39,783 nucleotides of DNA from Flavobacteriaceae bacterium (GTDB lineage: Bacteria; Bacteroidota; Bacteroidia; Flavobacteriales; Flavobacteriaceae), in contig JAOXRU010000389.1 of NCBI GenBank assembly GCA_025800395.1, positions 1-39,783 on the forward strand, written 5' to 3'. Numbering within the stretch: the first letter of the stretch is position 1; each line of letters begins with the position of its first letter. The notes beneath the pieces are model-generated. The model did not search any database. It was not told the origin of the DNA and saw only the letters and a list, made by a program, of their open reading frames with translations. A program made the translations under genes and the position numbers. Positions 26,801-34,048 of this stretch are shown piece after piece.

Positions 26801-27049
26801 GATGCTACTTATGTGAAATTGCGAGAGCTAAAACTTACCTACAACTTCCCAAGTAGCATTATAGACAAAACACCATTGCAAGCAGCTAGCTTCTCCCTAG
26901 TAGGAAGAAACTTGGCTTTGTGGACCGAAAACGACCATGTAGATCCCGAAACTTTCTCTTTCTCCGGAAATACTATTGTACAAGGATTGGAAGACATGGC
27001 TACGCCAAGTGCAAAAAGTATTGGATTTAGTTTAAATGTACAATTCTAA
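23843..27049 (+). CDS. SusC/RagA-family TonB-linked outer-membrane importer
   Basis: A 1068-residue receptor with signal ending GTAFAQ. Order: carboxypeptidase-like domain (about 25-110, GTVKGIVVDQSNLPISGVNV), the SusC-type signature NEIVVTALGIKRETKKLGYS, plug (about 125-250, with SVISIRGEGSLIPGNNSPLF, FIVDGIPISNG, LKGPNATALYGSRGANGVIL), then a large barrel ending SIGFSLNVQF. SusC proteins form the channel under a SusD lid and import oligomers or amphiphiles with TonB energy. The partner SusD is the next gene. No glycoside hydrolase follows; phosphoesterases and phosphonate-type enzymes do, so the cargo is more likely an organophosphorus compound than a glycan (inference). Confidence 0.95.
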   Translation: MRTNFKIVLTLLGIIFCGTAFAQTGTVKGIVVDQSNLPISGVNVVVVDANKGDMTKFDGDFIIDKVEQGNVKIQFSYLGFSTKTVDVVVKPNTVVDLGTIVLMESAEQLNEIVVTALGIKRETKKLGYSVQEVSGDELAKAKETNVVNSLSGKFSGVQVTGGNSGVGSTSVISIRGEGSLIPGNNSPLFIVDGIPISNGVSSNKSEGNMETDYGNGAQDINPDDIESMSVLKGPNATALYGSRGANGVILITTKSGKRARGLGISFTNSTTFESVLRLPQWQDKYGQGQNGDFVFGNGGFESNINTGTNDGVDESWGPALDGRLIVQHDSPTSSGYRAGDTALRPRDASGAYTDTATATPWVANPNNIEDFFQTGTTVSNNLSLNGANENGNFRISLTDLQSKGILPNTDYNRRSYSLSGSYNLKDWLKISSSLNYINSFSKNRPNNSYGTENIMYLWVWFGRQIDMNSLRNYWQPGLEGVQQYNYNYNWHDNPYFTMYENTNAFDKHRLIGNVRADITLNENISLMLRSGIDYFNDLRTGKRAFSTQRFARGQYREDDIFFKEQNTDFLLAFNKNLSEDLTLGASVGGNLRTVERRYKRISANSLSVPNVYNFQNANEPLSKTQDNNKREVQSLYAFANIAYKDYLFLDITGRNDWSSTLPKGNNSYFYPSVGVSAILSDMFTMPKAISFAKLRAGWAQVGNDTDPYNIVSTYAFREAFNGVPRVAAFSTLKNADLKPEKTNSIELGADLRFFNNRIGLDVAVYQSNVRNQILSLPVSQTSGLSNRIINAGEVENKGIELTLNLKPIQTENFGWNIHTNFTANRGEVKELIGDLKTYQIAENNGVQILAKIGERVGDMYGTGFEMVDGKILYENGLPVRSSELVKLGNYNPDFMVGIQNSFRYKNFNLGILFDWRQGGEIHSRTVAIGGTTGMLDFTAEGRETGIVGDGVRADGNGGYVPNDVNVAASAYYSSTYSRGNEAVPIYDATYVKLRELKLTYNFPSSIIDKTPLQAASFSLVGRNLALWTENDHVDPETFSFSGNTIVQGLEDMATPSAKSIGFSLNVQF

Positions 27050-27166
27050 TATGAATAAAAGCCCACTATGGGCAATAAACCATATAAACCTTTATCCATA
27101 GGAATAATTAAAATACTAATTATCTGCGTGGAGTGTAATTTTAAATAGACAAAAAAATATAACGAA

Positions 27167-28606
27167 ATGAAACTTTTCAAATCATTATTAGTTTTGCTTG
27201 TTTCGATCACCATCTTTAGCTGTACGGATGATTTCGACGAAATAAACACCGATCCCAACACCCCAGTGGTAGTAGGACAAGATCTTTTGCTTGCTTCGGT
27301 TACTTCCGATTTGCCAAATGCTTTGGTGCGTATCGGCTGGAACCAAGGTAATATTACCGCACAAATTGCAGCCAAAAACAACTTTGTAGACCAAGATGTT
27401 TACCAATGGGGAACTAGCGGAGCATGGTCTGGCTTCTACGGAATACTGGCAGAGGTGGAAGATATCATAGCACTTAGCCGTGCAGAAGGAACCAAAAACC
27501 CTTCATACGAAGCTGTGGGCTTAATCGCAAAATCGCTTATCTATGCCAATCTTACCGATATGTACAATGCGATACCGTATAGTGAAGCATTTAAAGGAAA
27601 GACAACAGAAAACTTTACTCCTGCTTATGACGATCAGGAGACCGTTTACCAGGGAATATTGGCAGAACTAGAAACTGCTGTCTCGCTTTTAGATCAGAAC
27701 CAACCATTGCGTGGTGGAGATCTTATCTATGAAGGCAATACGAGCAACTGGAAAAAGTTGGCAAACTCCTTGCGCCTGCGCTATCTGTTGCGCACTTCTA
27801 AACAAAACGACGTAGCGGCACAAATGGAAGCTATTGTAGCTGCAGGGGACATTTTTACCTCCAATGCAGACAACGCAGTACTTACATATCAAGGAAATTC
27901 CAATATCGATTCTTGGTATATGAGCACTGCCCGTATTGGTTCGTTCGATGAGTATAGTCTTACCAATACGGTATTCAATTTTATGGATCCATTAAACGAT
28001 CCAAGACTACCGCTTTGGTACGACGTGCATCCAGATTCTGGCAACTATGGCCCAATGCCAAACGGACTTAGCCAAGACAATGCCCGTACTTTTGATAGCA
28101 ATAACGATGTTTCTCGTTTTGATCTAGATCATTTCTGGAAATCGAATACTGCTGTAGAAGCACCGCTAATGAAATATTCGGAACTACAGTTTATCTTGGC
28201 AGAAGCACACCAAAGAGGATTTATTTCTACAGGAAGTGCAGCCATCTATTATGAGAACGGTATTCGTGCTACCATGTCCTATTGGGGGGTAGCTGATGCA
28301 GATATCGACACCTATATGGAGCAAGCAGCTGTAGGATACGACGGAACTCTAAACCAAATCATGGAACAAAAACGTCTTGCCAACTTCATGGTAGGCATGG
28401 AAACTTGGTTTGATTTTAGAAGGACTGGTTTACCAACCATCACGCCAGGACCAGATAATGTAAATGGCGATCGAGTACCAGTACGATACCTTTATCCGGA
28501 TGAAGAAAAATCGTTGAACAAAACCAATTACGATGCTGCAGTTTCTACCATTGGTGGAGACGATCTAAACGCAAAAGGATGGTGGGAAACTGGTAGCAGA
28601 TATTAA
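27167..28606 (+). CDS. SusD/RagB-family surface lipoprotein
   Basis: A 479-residue lipoprotein, signal ending TIFSC with Cys19, followed by the CTDDFDEINTDPN start common to the SusD-like_2 branch. TPR-like helices are visible (YEAVGLIAKSLIYANLTDMY, YQGILAELETAVSLLDQN, SNWKKLANSLRLRYLLRTS) and the family's C-terminal signature MKYSELQFILAEAHQRG, then IMEQKRLANFMVGMETWFDF. It caps the SusC channel and binds the substrate first. It is 117 bp after the SusC gene, with a small GCCCA-CTA-TGGGC hairpin in the gap. Confidence 0.95.
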   Translation: MKLFKSLLVLLVSITIFSCTDDFDEINTDPNTPVVVGQDLLLASVTSDLPNALVRIGWNQGNITAQIAAKNNFVDQDVYQWGTSGAWSGFYGILAEVEDIIALSRAEGTKNPSYEAVGLIAKSLIYANLTDMYNAIPYSEAFKGKTTENFTPAYDDQETVYQGILAELETAVSLLDQNQPLRGGDLIYEGNTSNWKKLANSLRLRYLLRTSKQNDVAAQMEAIVAAGDIFTSNADNAVLTYQGNSNIDSWYMSTARIGSFDEYSLTNTVFNFMDPLNDPRLPLWYDVHPDSGNYGPMPNGLSQDNARTFDSNNDVSRFDLDHFWKSNTAVEAPLMKYSELQFILAEAHQRGFISTGSAAIYYENGIRATMSYWGVADADIDTYMEQAAVGYDGTLNQIMEQKRLANFMVGMETWFDFRRTGLPTITPGPDNVNGDRVPVRYLYPDEEKSLNKTNYDAAVSTIGGDDLNAKGWWETGSRY

Positions 28607-28611
28607 TATAG

Positions 28612-28629
28612 TTCCGAATAAATTCGGAA
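28612..28629. promoter_or_regulatory. 18-bp inverted repeat after the SusD gene
   Basis: TTCCGAAT-AA-ATTCGGAA, perfect 8-bp arms, six bases past the SusD stop. It could be part of an mRNA 3' structure with the family A element that follows. Confidence 0.4.
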
Positions 28630-28632
28630 ATT

Positions 28633-28731
28633 ATACCATTTCTATTTTGAAATGCCCTTCAATGATTTTGTTCTGAAATAGAAAGGAAAAAAGGGCTATT
28701 TATTGGGGTGATTTTAAACTAGAAATGGTAT
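28633..28731. repeat. palindromic repeat family A, best intact copy
   Basis: Starts ATACCATTTCTATTTTGAAA and ends GATTTTAAACTAGAAATGGTAT (last 12 bases are the terminus). Arms can fold back on each other. Good reference for the family, 99 bp. Confidence 0.85.
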
Positions 28732-28767
28732 TCGTTTTAAGCAGGTGGATAAAACCACCAAAACATA

Positions 28768-28804
28768 AAGTGATTAGCGATAGTTTATCTTTCGCTAATC
28801 ACTT
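28768..28804. promoter_or_regulatory. 13-bp-arm inverted repeat upstream of the phosphatase operon
   Basis: Perfect arms AAGTGATTAGCGA and TCGCTAATCACTT with an 11-nt spacer. No T-tract on either side, so an operator or mRNA structure is more likely than a terminator. Confidence 0.55.
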
Positions 28805-28834
28805 CCATCATAAGGAAACATGGCAAGCAAAACG

Positions 28835-28857
28835 GTTGAAATTGATTAATTTTCAAC
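28835..28857. promoter_or_regulatory. inverted repeat GTTGAAA-N9-TTTCAAC before the phosphatase operon
   Basis: Perfect 7-bp arms (28835-28841 and 28851-28857), ending 37 bp before the start at 28895, a fitting position for a regulator site. Confidence 0.4.
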
Positions 28858-28894
28858 TCTAGCAGACAGCAGACCACTAACAACAAACAAGAAA

Positions 28895-30571
28895 ATGAAA
28901 ACAAAACAATTAGCATCTTACCTACGATTTAGTTTATTCCTTGGTCTTGTGATTATGATCTCTTGCAACAGCAAAGATGGCAACAAGCAACCAAAAGGAA
29001 TTTCCCATATTGTAGTAATCGGTATCGATGGCATGAGTCCAGATGGGATTGCAAATGCCCATACGCCTATGATGGATTCTATGGTTGCAAATGGGGCTTC
29101 CAGTTTTGCAACAAGAGCAGTCCTTCCTACTAGTTCTGGTCCCAATTGGGGAAGCATGATTATGGGAGCCGATGTAGAGCAGCATGGCATAACCGAAAAC
29201 AGTTGGGAACAAACCAAGTATGTACTCCCAGCCGTAGTATCGGTAAGAAACAATTTGTTTCCAAGTATATTTGACCTCATCCGCGATCAGAAGCCCAATG
29301 CCAAAACCGCTGCAATTTACGATTGGGGTACATTTGGAAGGTATGTAAACGAGGCTGTAGTAGACATCAATATCGATGGAGATAAAGAAGACGGCACAAC
29401 CGATGCGGTCGTAAATACCATACTAGAACACCAACCCGACTTCACCTTTGTACATATCGATCATGTAGACCATGCCGGCCACGATCACAGTCACGGTAGC
29501 CAAGCCTATTACGATGCTGTTGCCAAAGCAGATCTATTAATTACCCGTATCGTAGAAGCCACCAAAGAAGCTGGCATATATGAAAAAACCATGTTTATCA
29601 TTTCTTCCGATCATGGCGGTAGAGGCTATAGCCATGGTGGTGCTACCCTAGGGCAAATCGAAGTTCCGTTTATACTTTATGGCGCAGGAATTAAAAAAGG
29701 GTATACAATAAAAGAGGCAGTATACCAATACGACAATCCGGCAACGGTTGCCTTTGCAATGGGATTACAAACCCCGCAAGCATGGATCGGAAGACCAATA
29801 AAAAGTGTATTTGTTGGACAAGCCGAACCAACACTAAAATACACCCCAAACTATTTTTATGCACCCAATATACTTCCTACCAACAATACCTTCACCCAAG
29901 CTGGTGGCATCTTTAAAAACAAAGCCCAAGTGGTAATTAAAAACAACAACAAGCAGGGCGAAATATATTATACCTTAGACGGCAGCGATGTTAGCTTAGA
30001 AAATGGTATCCGTTACCAAAAACCATTCGACATCCAACAAACCACCGTAGTAAAAGCCCAAATATTTGTAAATGAAAAACCCATGGGTAATAGCAATACG
30101 GCCTATTTTAGAATATACGACCCAAATAATACCAAACTAGGCGTAAACTATAAGGTGTATGCTGCCAAGCAACTACCCTTGCTACACCATTTGCCCAAAG
30201 ACAGTCTTTTATACCAAGGCAAGCATATAGAGTTTTCGGTAGAACCAATCCTTCCCCAATGGGAACGACAAAGAGAGATTGTGGTACTATTTGAAAGCGA
30301 ATTACAAATCGACCAAGCTGGCGAATATACCTTTTACACTACTAGTGAGGAAGAAAGCATGTTATATGTAGATGGGCACCTGGTAGTAAACAACAATGGC
30401 AAGTACAATTTGCTAGAACGCAGCGGCAATATACCCCTCAAAGCTGGTAAGCACAAAATACAATTAGCTTATTATAACGAGGGTAGTTTTGCACATATAG
30501 AAGCCGCCTACCAAGGACCACAACTACCAAAACAAATTATCCCAACCAACAAACTATACAAACTACAATAA
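28895..30571 (+). CDS. alkaline-phosphatase-superfamily (NPP-like) lipoprotein with chitobiase-type and PA14 domains
   Basis: A 558-residue lipoprotein, Cys24 after VIMIS. The catalytic domain (about 35-310) has metal ligands IGIDGMSPDG (Asp45), HIDHVDHAGHDHSHG and SSDHGGRGYSHGG; the expected nucleophile is a Ser near residue 80-81 in LPTSSGPNWGS, placed like the Thr of NPP phosphodiesterases. A chitobiase C-terminal-like segment follows (about 345-410, GEIYYTLDGSDVSLENG) and then a PA14-like beta domain (about 430-555, GEYTFYTTSEEESMLYVDG). It probably acts on phosphate or phosphonate esters at the surface or in the periplasm. First gene of a tightly coupled trio. Exact substrate unknown. 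Confidence 0.85.
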   Translation: MKTKQLASYLRFSLFLGLVIMISCNSKDGNKQPKGISHIVVIGIDGMSPDGIANAHTPMMDSMVANGASSFATRAVLPTSSGPNWGSMIMGADVEQHGITENSWEQTKYVLPAVVSVRNNLFPSIFDLIRDQKPNAKTAAIYDWGTFGRYVNEAVVDINIDGDKEDGTTDAVVNTILEHQPDFTFVHIDHVDHAGHDHSHGSQAYYDAVAKADLLITRIVEATKEAGIYEKTMFIISSDHGGRGYSHGGATLGQIEVPFILYGAGIKKGYTIKEAVYQYDNPATVAFAMGLQTPQAWIGRPIKSVFVGQAEPTLKYTPNYFYAPNILPTNNTFTQAGGIFKNKAQVVIKNNNKQGEIYYTLDGSDVSLENGIRYQKPFDIQQTTVVKAQIFVNEKPMGNSNTAYFRIYDPNNTKLGVNYKVYAAKQLPLLHHLPKDSLLYQGKHIEFSVEPILPQWERQREIVVLFESELQIDQAGEYTFYTTSEEESMLYVDGHLVVNNNGKYNLLERSGNIPLKAGKHKIQLAYYNEGSFAHIEAAYQGPQLPKQIIPTNKLYKLQ

Positions 30572-30572
30572 A

Positions 30573-31712
30573 ATGTCTACAATATCCCAATTTTCCATTC
30601 TATGCGCATTGGTATTAGCTATTGGTTGCACCAATAAAACCGAGCAAAAAAAAGCCGTTGGCACAGATACCGACGAGAGTGAAAAAGTTATTCTAATTAC
30701 CTTAGATGGTCTGCGCTGGCAAGAAGTATTTCAAGGAATAGATTCTATATTATTGCACAACCAAACCTATGCCAAAGCTCCCGATTTGTTAGAGGCACAA
30801 TTTTGGAAACCTACAGCCAAAGAGCGTCGGGAAACCCTTATGCCATTTTTTTGGAAGACCATTGTAAAAGAAGGATTTCTAATGGGCAATAGAGAATTAG
30901 GCTCTTACGCCAATCTCACCAATGCATACTGGTTTTCGTACCCAGGGTACAACGAAATCCTTACTGGCAAAGCAGATGACCAACGTATTCAAAGCAACGA
31001 TAAGAACAATAACCCCAATAAAACTATTTTGGAATTGGCAAATGAGCAAGACTACAAAGGCATGGTTGCGGCCTTTGGAAGTTGGGATCGTTTTCGCTAC
31101 ATCATCAACTCCGATCGGTCTGGTATTCCAGTAAACGATGGGTATGCATCTGCAACAGCAAACGATCTGTCCGCTGAGGAGATACAGCTCAATCGCTTAC
31201 AAAAACAAGCAGTGCAACCATGGCCAGCCGTACGTCAGGATGTTTTTACACACAATTTTGCCTTGGAATATATGAAGCGAAAACACCCAAAGTTGGTATA
31301 CATTGCCTATGGCGAAACGGATGATTTTGCGCACGACGGCAACTATTGGCACTATATTTTAGCCACCAAAAACACCGATGCACTCCTCCAAGAAATTTGG
31401 GAATTTTGCCAAACGGATTCTTTTTACAAAAACAAAACCACCATACTGATCACTACCGACCACGGACGAGGCACCCAACCAGTGGAAAACTGGATGCACC
31501 ATGGCGATCGCAGCACTCTAGACGAAAACCAATACACCATAGAAGGATCGGATCAAGTATGGATCGCGGGTATTGGCAGTCAGTTCAAAGCTATGGGCGA
31601 AATGGGTGGCCCACAACAAGTGTATACCAACCAGATAGCACCAACTGTAGCCAAGCTATTGCAAATTAAAACACCCGATATGGCGCAACCATTAGCAATA
31701 ATTAAAGAATGA
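30573..31712 (+). CDS. alkaline-phosphatase-superfamily lipoprotein
   Basis: A 379-residue lipoprotein (Cys19 after LAIG), starting one base after the previous stop. Metal ligands: VILITLDGLRWQE (Asp45), AYGETDDFAHDGN and ITTDHGRGTQ with a distal HHGD. The likely nucleophile is the Ser in AYWFSYPGYNEILTG, which has the spacing of NPP/phosphoglyceromutase-like enzymes. Unlike its neighbour it has no C-terminal accessory domain, so the two may act in series, for example diester then monoester. It overlaps the next gene by 4 bp. A sulfatase is less likely because the Cys/Ser-x-Pro-x-Arg motif is absent. Confidence 0.85.
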   Translation: MSTISQFSILCALVLAIGCTNKTEQKKAVGTDTDESEKVILITLDGLRWQEVFQGIDSILLHNQTYAKAPDLLEAQFWKPTAKERRETLMPFFWKTIVKEGFLMGNRELGSYANLTNAYWFSYPGYNEILTGKADDQRIQSNDKNNNPNKTILELANEQDYKGMVAAFGSWDRFRYIINSDRSGIPVNDGYASATANDLSAEEIQLNRLQKQAVQPWPAVRQDVFTHNFALEYMKRKHPKLVYIAYGETDDFAHDGNYWHYILATKNTDALLQEIWEFCQTDSFYKNKTTILITTDHGRGTQPVENWMHHGDRSTLDENQYTIEGSDQVWIAGIGSQFKAMGEMGGPQQVYTNQIAPTVAKLLQIKTPDMAQPLAIIKE

Positions 31713-32632
31713 CAAAGATAGATAGGAGAGAGTTTTTAAAACAAGGCGGTATATTGGTAGCAACAACAACGGTATTCCCTCTGGCTAGTTTTGCTAAGGG
31801 CTCCAACAATAAGGTGAGATTTGGTTTGTGTACCGATTCGCATTATGCAGACCGTCCATTTAAAGGCACCCGATATTACAAAGATGCTATTGCAAAAATG
31901 CAAGAGTTTGTACAAACCATGAATGACGAAGCTGTAGATTTTGTAATGCATCTGGGCGACTTTAAAGACGAAGACCCAAAGCAAAATCCAACAGACACTT
32001 TGCGTTACCTCCAACGTATCGAAAAGGAGTATGCGCAATTTGAAGGTGCACGATATCATTGTATTGGCAACCACGATGTAGATAGCATCTCCAAGAGCAG
32101 TTTTTTAGCACATATCCAAAATACTGGAATAGACAACAATCGCTCCTATTATGCATTCGATAAAGGTGGCTATCATTTTGTGGTACTCGATGCCAACTAT
32201 GATAAACAAGGCAAGGATCATTTCTTTGCAGCAGGAAGCGACTGGCAAGACACCAATATTCCTAAAGAACAATTAGATTGGCTACAACAAGACTTGGCAC
32301 AAACCCAATTACCAACCATCGTATTTTGTCACCATCCTTTGTTTGCATTTTACAGAGGTGGTAACAAATACCACATCAACAATTTTAAGGCCGTGCAACG
32401 CATACTAGAAAATTCTAAGCAAGTAGTTGCAGTGCTACAAGGCCATGTACACCAAGAAAGCCATCAACAAATCAATCAAATTCACTATATCACCCGTTTG
32501 GGCATGGTAGATTATAAAGGACTAGAAAACAACAGCTTTTCTATAGTAAGCATCGAAGATGGCATGCTATATCTAAAAGGATATAAACGCGCAACGGCGC
32601 AACAAAAATACAGCATCTCTTATGGCAAATAG
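31709..32632 (+). CDS. Tat-exported calcineurin-like metallophosphoesterase
   Basis: A 307-residue protein with a Tat-type start (DRREFLKQGG, then VATTTVFPLASFA). The five metallophosphoesterase blocks are present in order: CTDSHYAD, HLGDFKDED, IGNHDVDS, CHHPLFAF and LQGHVHQES. It is therefore a dinuclear-metal phosphomono- or diesterase in the periplasm. Its ATG overlaps the stop of the preceding gene (ATGA). Three different phosphoesterase folds or subtypes in one coupled unit point to stepwise breakdown of a phosphoester-containing substrate. Confidence 0.9.
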   Translation: MTKIDRREFLKQGGILVATTTVFPLASFAKGSNNKVRFGLCTDSHYADRPFKGTRYYKDAIAKMQEFVQTMNDEAVDFVMHLGDFKDEDPKQNPTDTLRYLQRIEKEYAQFEGARYHCIGNHDVDSISKSSFLAHIQNTGIDNNRSYYAFDKGGYHFVVLDANYDKQGKDHFFAAGSDWQDTNIPKEQLDWLQQDLAQTQLPTIVFCHHPLFAFYRGGNKYHINNFKAVQRILENSKQVVAVLQGHVHQESHQQINQIHYITRLGMVDYKGLENNSFSIVSIEDGMLYLKGYKRATAQQKYSISYGK

Positions 32633-32734
32633 CAAGACGTGAAACCCGTTATGAGATCACCACATAAGTTAAAGATGTGAAACAAAAGTACCATTGTAAA
32701 GCATCTACATTAGCTTGTTTAGTTTTTTTTTAAT

Positions 32735-32752
32735 GCCCTCTTTCGGGAGGGC
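32735..32752 (+). promoter_or_regulatory. stem-loop just before the permease start codon
   Basis: GCCCTC-TTTCGG-GAGGGC ends 12 bases before the ATG at 32765. It is preceded rather than followed by a T-run, so it is not a plus-strand terminator; it could affect translation initiation or read-through from the phosphatase operon. Confidence 0.45.
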
Positions 32753-32764
32753 AATTTACAATAT

Positions 32765-34048
32765 ATGGAAACGATAAAGAACATCAATTACAAATTCTTT
32801 CTACAGGCAGCAATTGCTTCCTTTGGGGCGTATTTTTGCATGTATGCCTTTCGAAAACCCTTTACCGTAGCCACTTTTGAGGGCCTAACCTATTGGGGCA
32901 TCGATTACAAAATACTACTTATTATAGCGCAAGTAATTGGCTATACCTTATCCAAATTTTTGGGTATAAAAATAATAGCAGAAATGCCACAGCACAATAG
33001 AAGCAAATGGATTATCAGCTTTATTCTTTTTGCAGAGCTGTCTCTACTTGGTTTTGCTCTGGTACCAGCGCCTTATAACATCTTATTCCTTTTTCTAAAC
33101 GGCCTACCACTTGGTATGATTTGGGGAATTGTATTTTCCTATTTAGAAGGAAGAAAAACCACCGAAATCTTGGGCGTTATTCTATGTTCTAGCTTTATTG
33201 TATCTTCTGGAGTGGTAAAATCGGTTGGAAAATACACCATGGACGTATTAGAGGTAAGCGAATTTTGGATGCCCTTTGTTTCTGGTTTATTTTTCTTATT
33301 GCCATTGTTTCTATTTGCCTATTTACTAGAGAAACTACCTAAACCCACCCAAGAAGACCTCCAAACAAGAAACAAAAGAGTACCTCTACACCGCGAAGCC
33401 CGTTTTGCTTTGTATAAAGAATTTGCCATACCACTCACCCTCATCATCATATTTTATATTTTCATTACTGGAATTCGAGATTTTAGAGACAATTTCGCCA
33501 GAGAAATTTGGGATGCCTTAGGCCATACAGAGAGCATAGGCATTTATTCCTATTCGGAAATACCCATTGCTATTACCGTATTTATACTCATGGCACTCAT
33601 TGGCGCCATGCGCAAAAACTATAAAGCCTTTTTGTACTACCATGCGGTTTTACTATTTGGTGGGCTTCTCATTGCATTGTCTACTATGGCCTTCCAAATG
33701 CAAATACTAGATCCGGCAATCTGGATGATCGTATCGGGCTTTGGCATGTACAGCTGCTATATTCCCTTTCAGGGATTATACTTCGATCGGATGATAGCCA
33801 CCTTCAAAATTAAGGGCAATGTTGGCTTTCTCATTTATATTGCAGATGCCTTTGGATATTTAGGTAGCATTGCCATCATACTATACAAAAACTTTGGACA
33901 AGGCAGTATCTCCTATCTATCCTTTTTTACTTATATGATCTACCTCATCGCCATTATTGCCATTGCGGTAGCTACAATTTCGTATATCTTTTTTAGAAAT
34001 AAATATCAAACACAAAAACAAATTACATATGAATTTTCAGAACAATGA
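32765..34048 (+). CDS. DUF5690 / OPA-like MFS permease, probable organophosphorus transporter
   Basis: A 427-residue inner-membrane protein with about 12 helices. The start ASFGAYFCMYAFRKPFTVAT is like that of organophosphate:phosphate antiporters (GlpT/UhpT type), followed by IGYTLSKFLGIKI in helix 2. Central cytoplasmic loop about 195-215 (KPTQEDLQTRNKRVPL). Later helices carry ITGIRDFRDNFAREIWDALG and FGMYSCYIPFQGLYFDRMIA. The family has no proven substrate that I know of. Position between the phosphoesterase trio and two phosphonate-type enzymes suggests it brings in the released phosphonate or phosphoester. It overlaps the next gene by 20 bp, so the two are coupled. Confidence 0.75.
   Translation: METIKNINYKFFLQAAIASFGAYFCMYAFRKPFTVATFEGLTYWGIDYKILLIIAQVIGYTLSKFLGIKIIAEMPQHNRSKWIISFILFAELSLLGFALVPAPYNILFLFLNGLPLGMIWGIVFSYLEGRKTTEILGVILCSSFIVSSGVVKSVGKYTMDVLEVSEFWMPFVSGLFFLLPLFLFAYLLEKLPKPTQEDLQTRNKRVPLHREARFALYKEFAIPLTLIIIFYIFITGIRDFRDNFAREIWDALGHTESIGIYSYSEIPIAITVFILMALIGAMRKNYKAFLYYHAVLLFGGLLIALSTMAFQMQILDPAIWMIVSGFGMYSCYIPFQGLYFDRMIATFKIKGNVGFLIYIADAFGYLGSIAIILYKNFGQGSISYLSFFTYMIYLIAIIAIAVATISYIFFRNKYQTQKQITYEFSEQ

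Noticed and set aside
23843..28606. Carbohydrate PUL
   Set aside because: No glycoside hydrolase, polysaccharide lyase, sulfatase or HTCS regulator is present downstream; the neighbours are phosphoesterases and phosphonate-type enzymes.
30573..31712. Sulfatase
   Set aside because: The formylglycine motif (C/S-x-P-x-R) is absent; metal ligands and the Ser position fit phosphodiesterase/mutase-like AP members.
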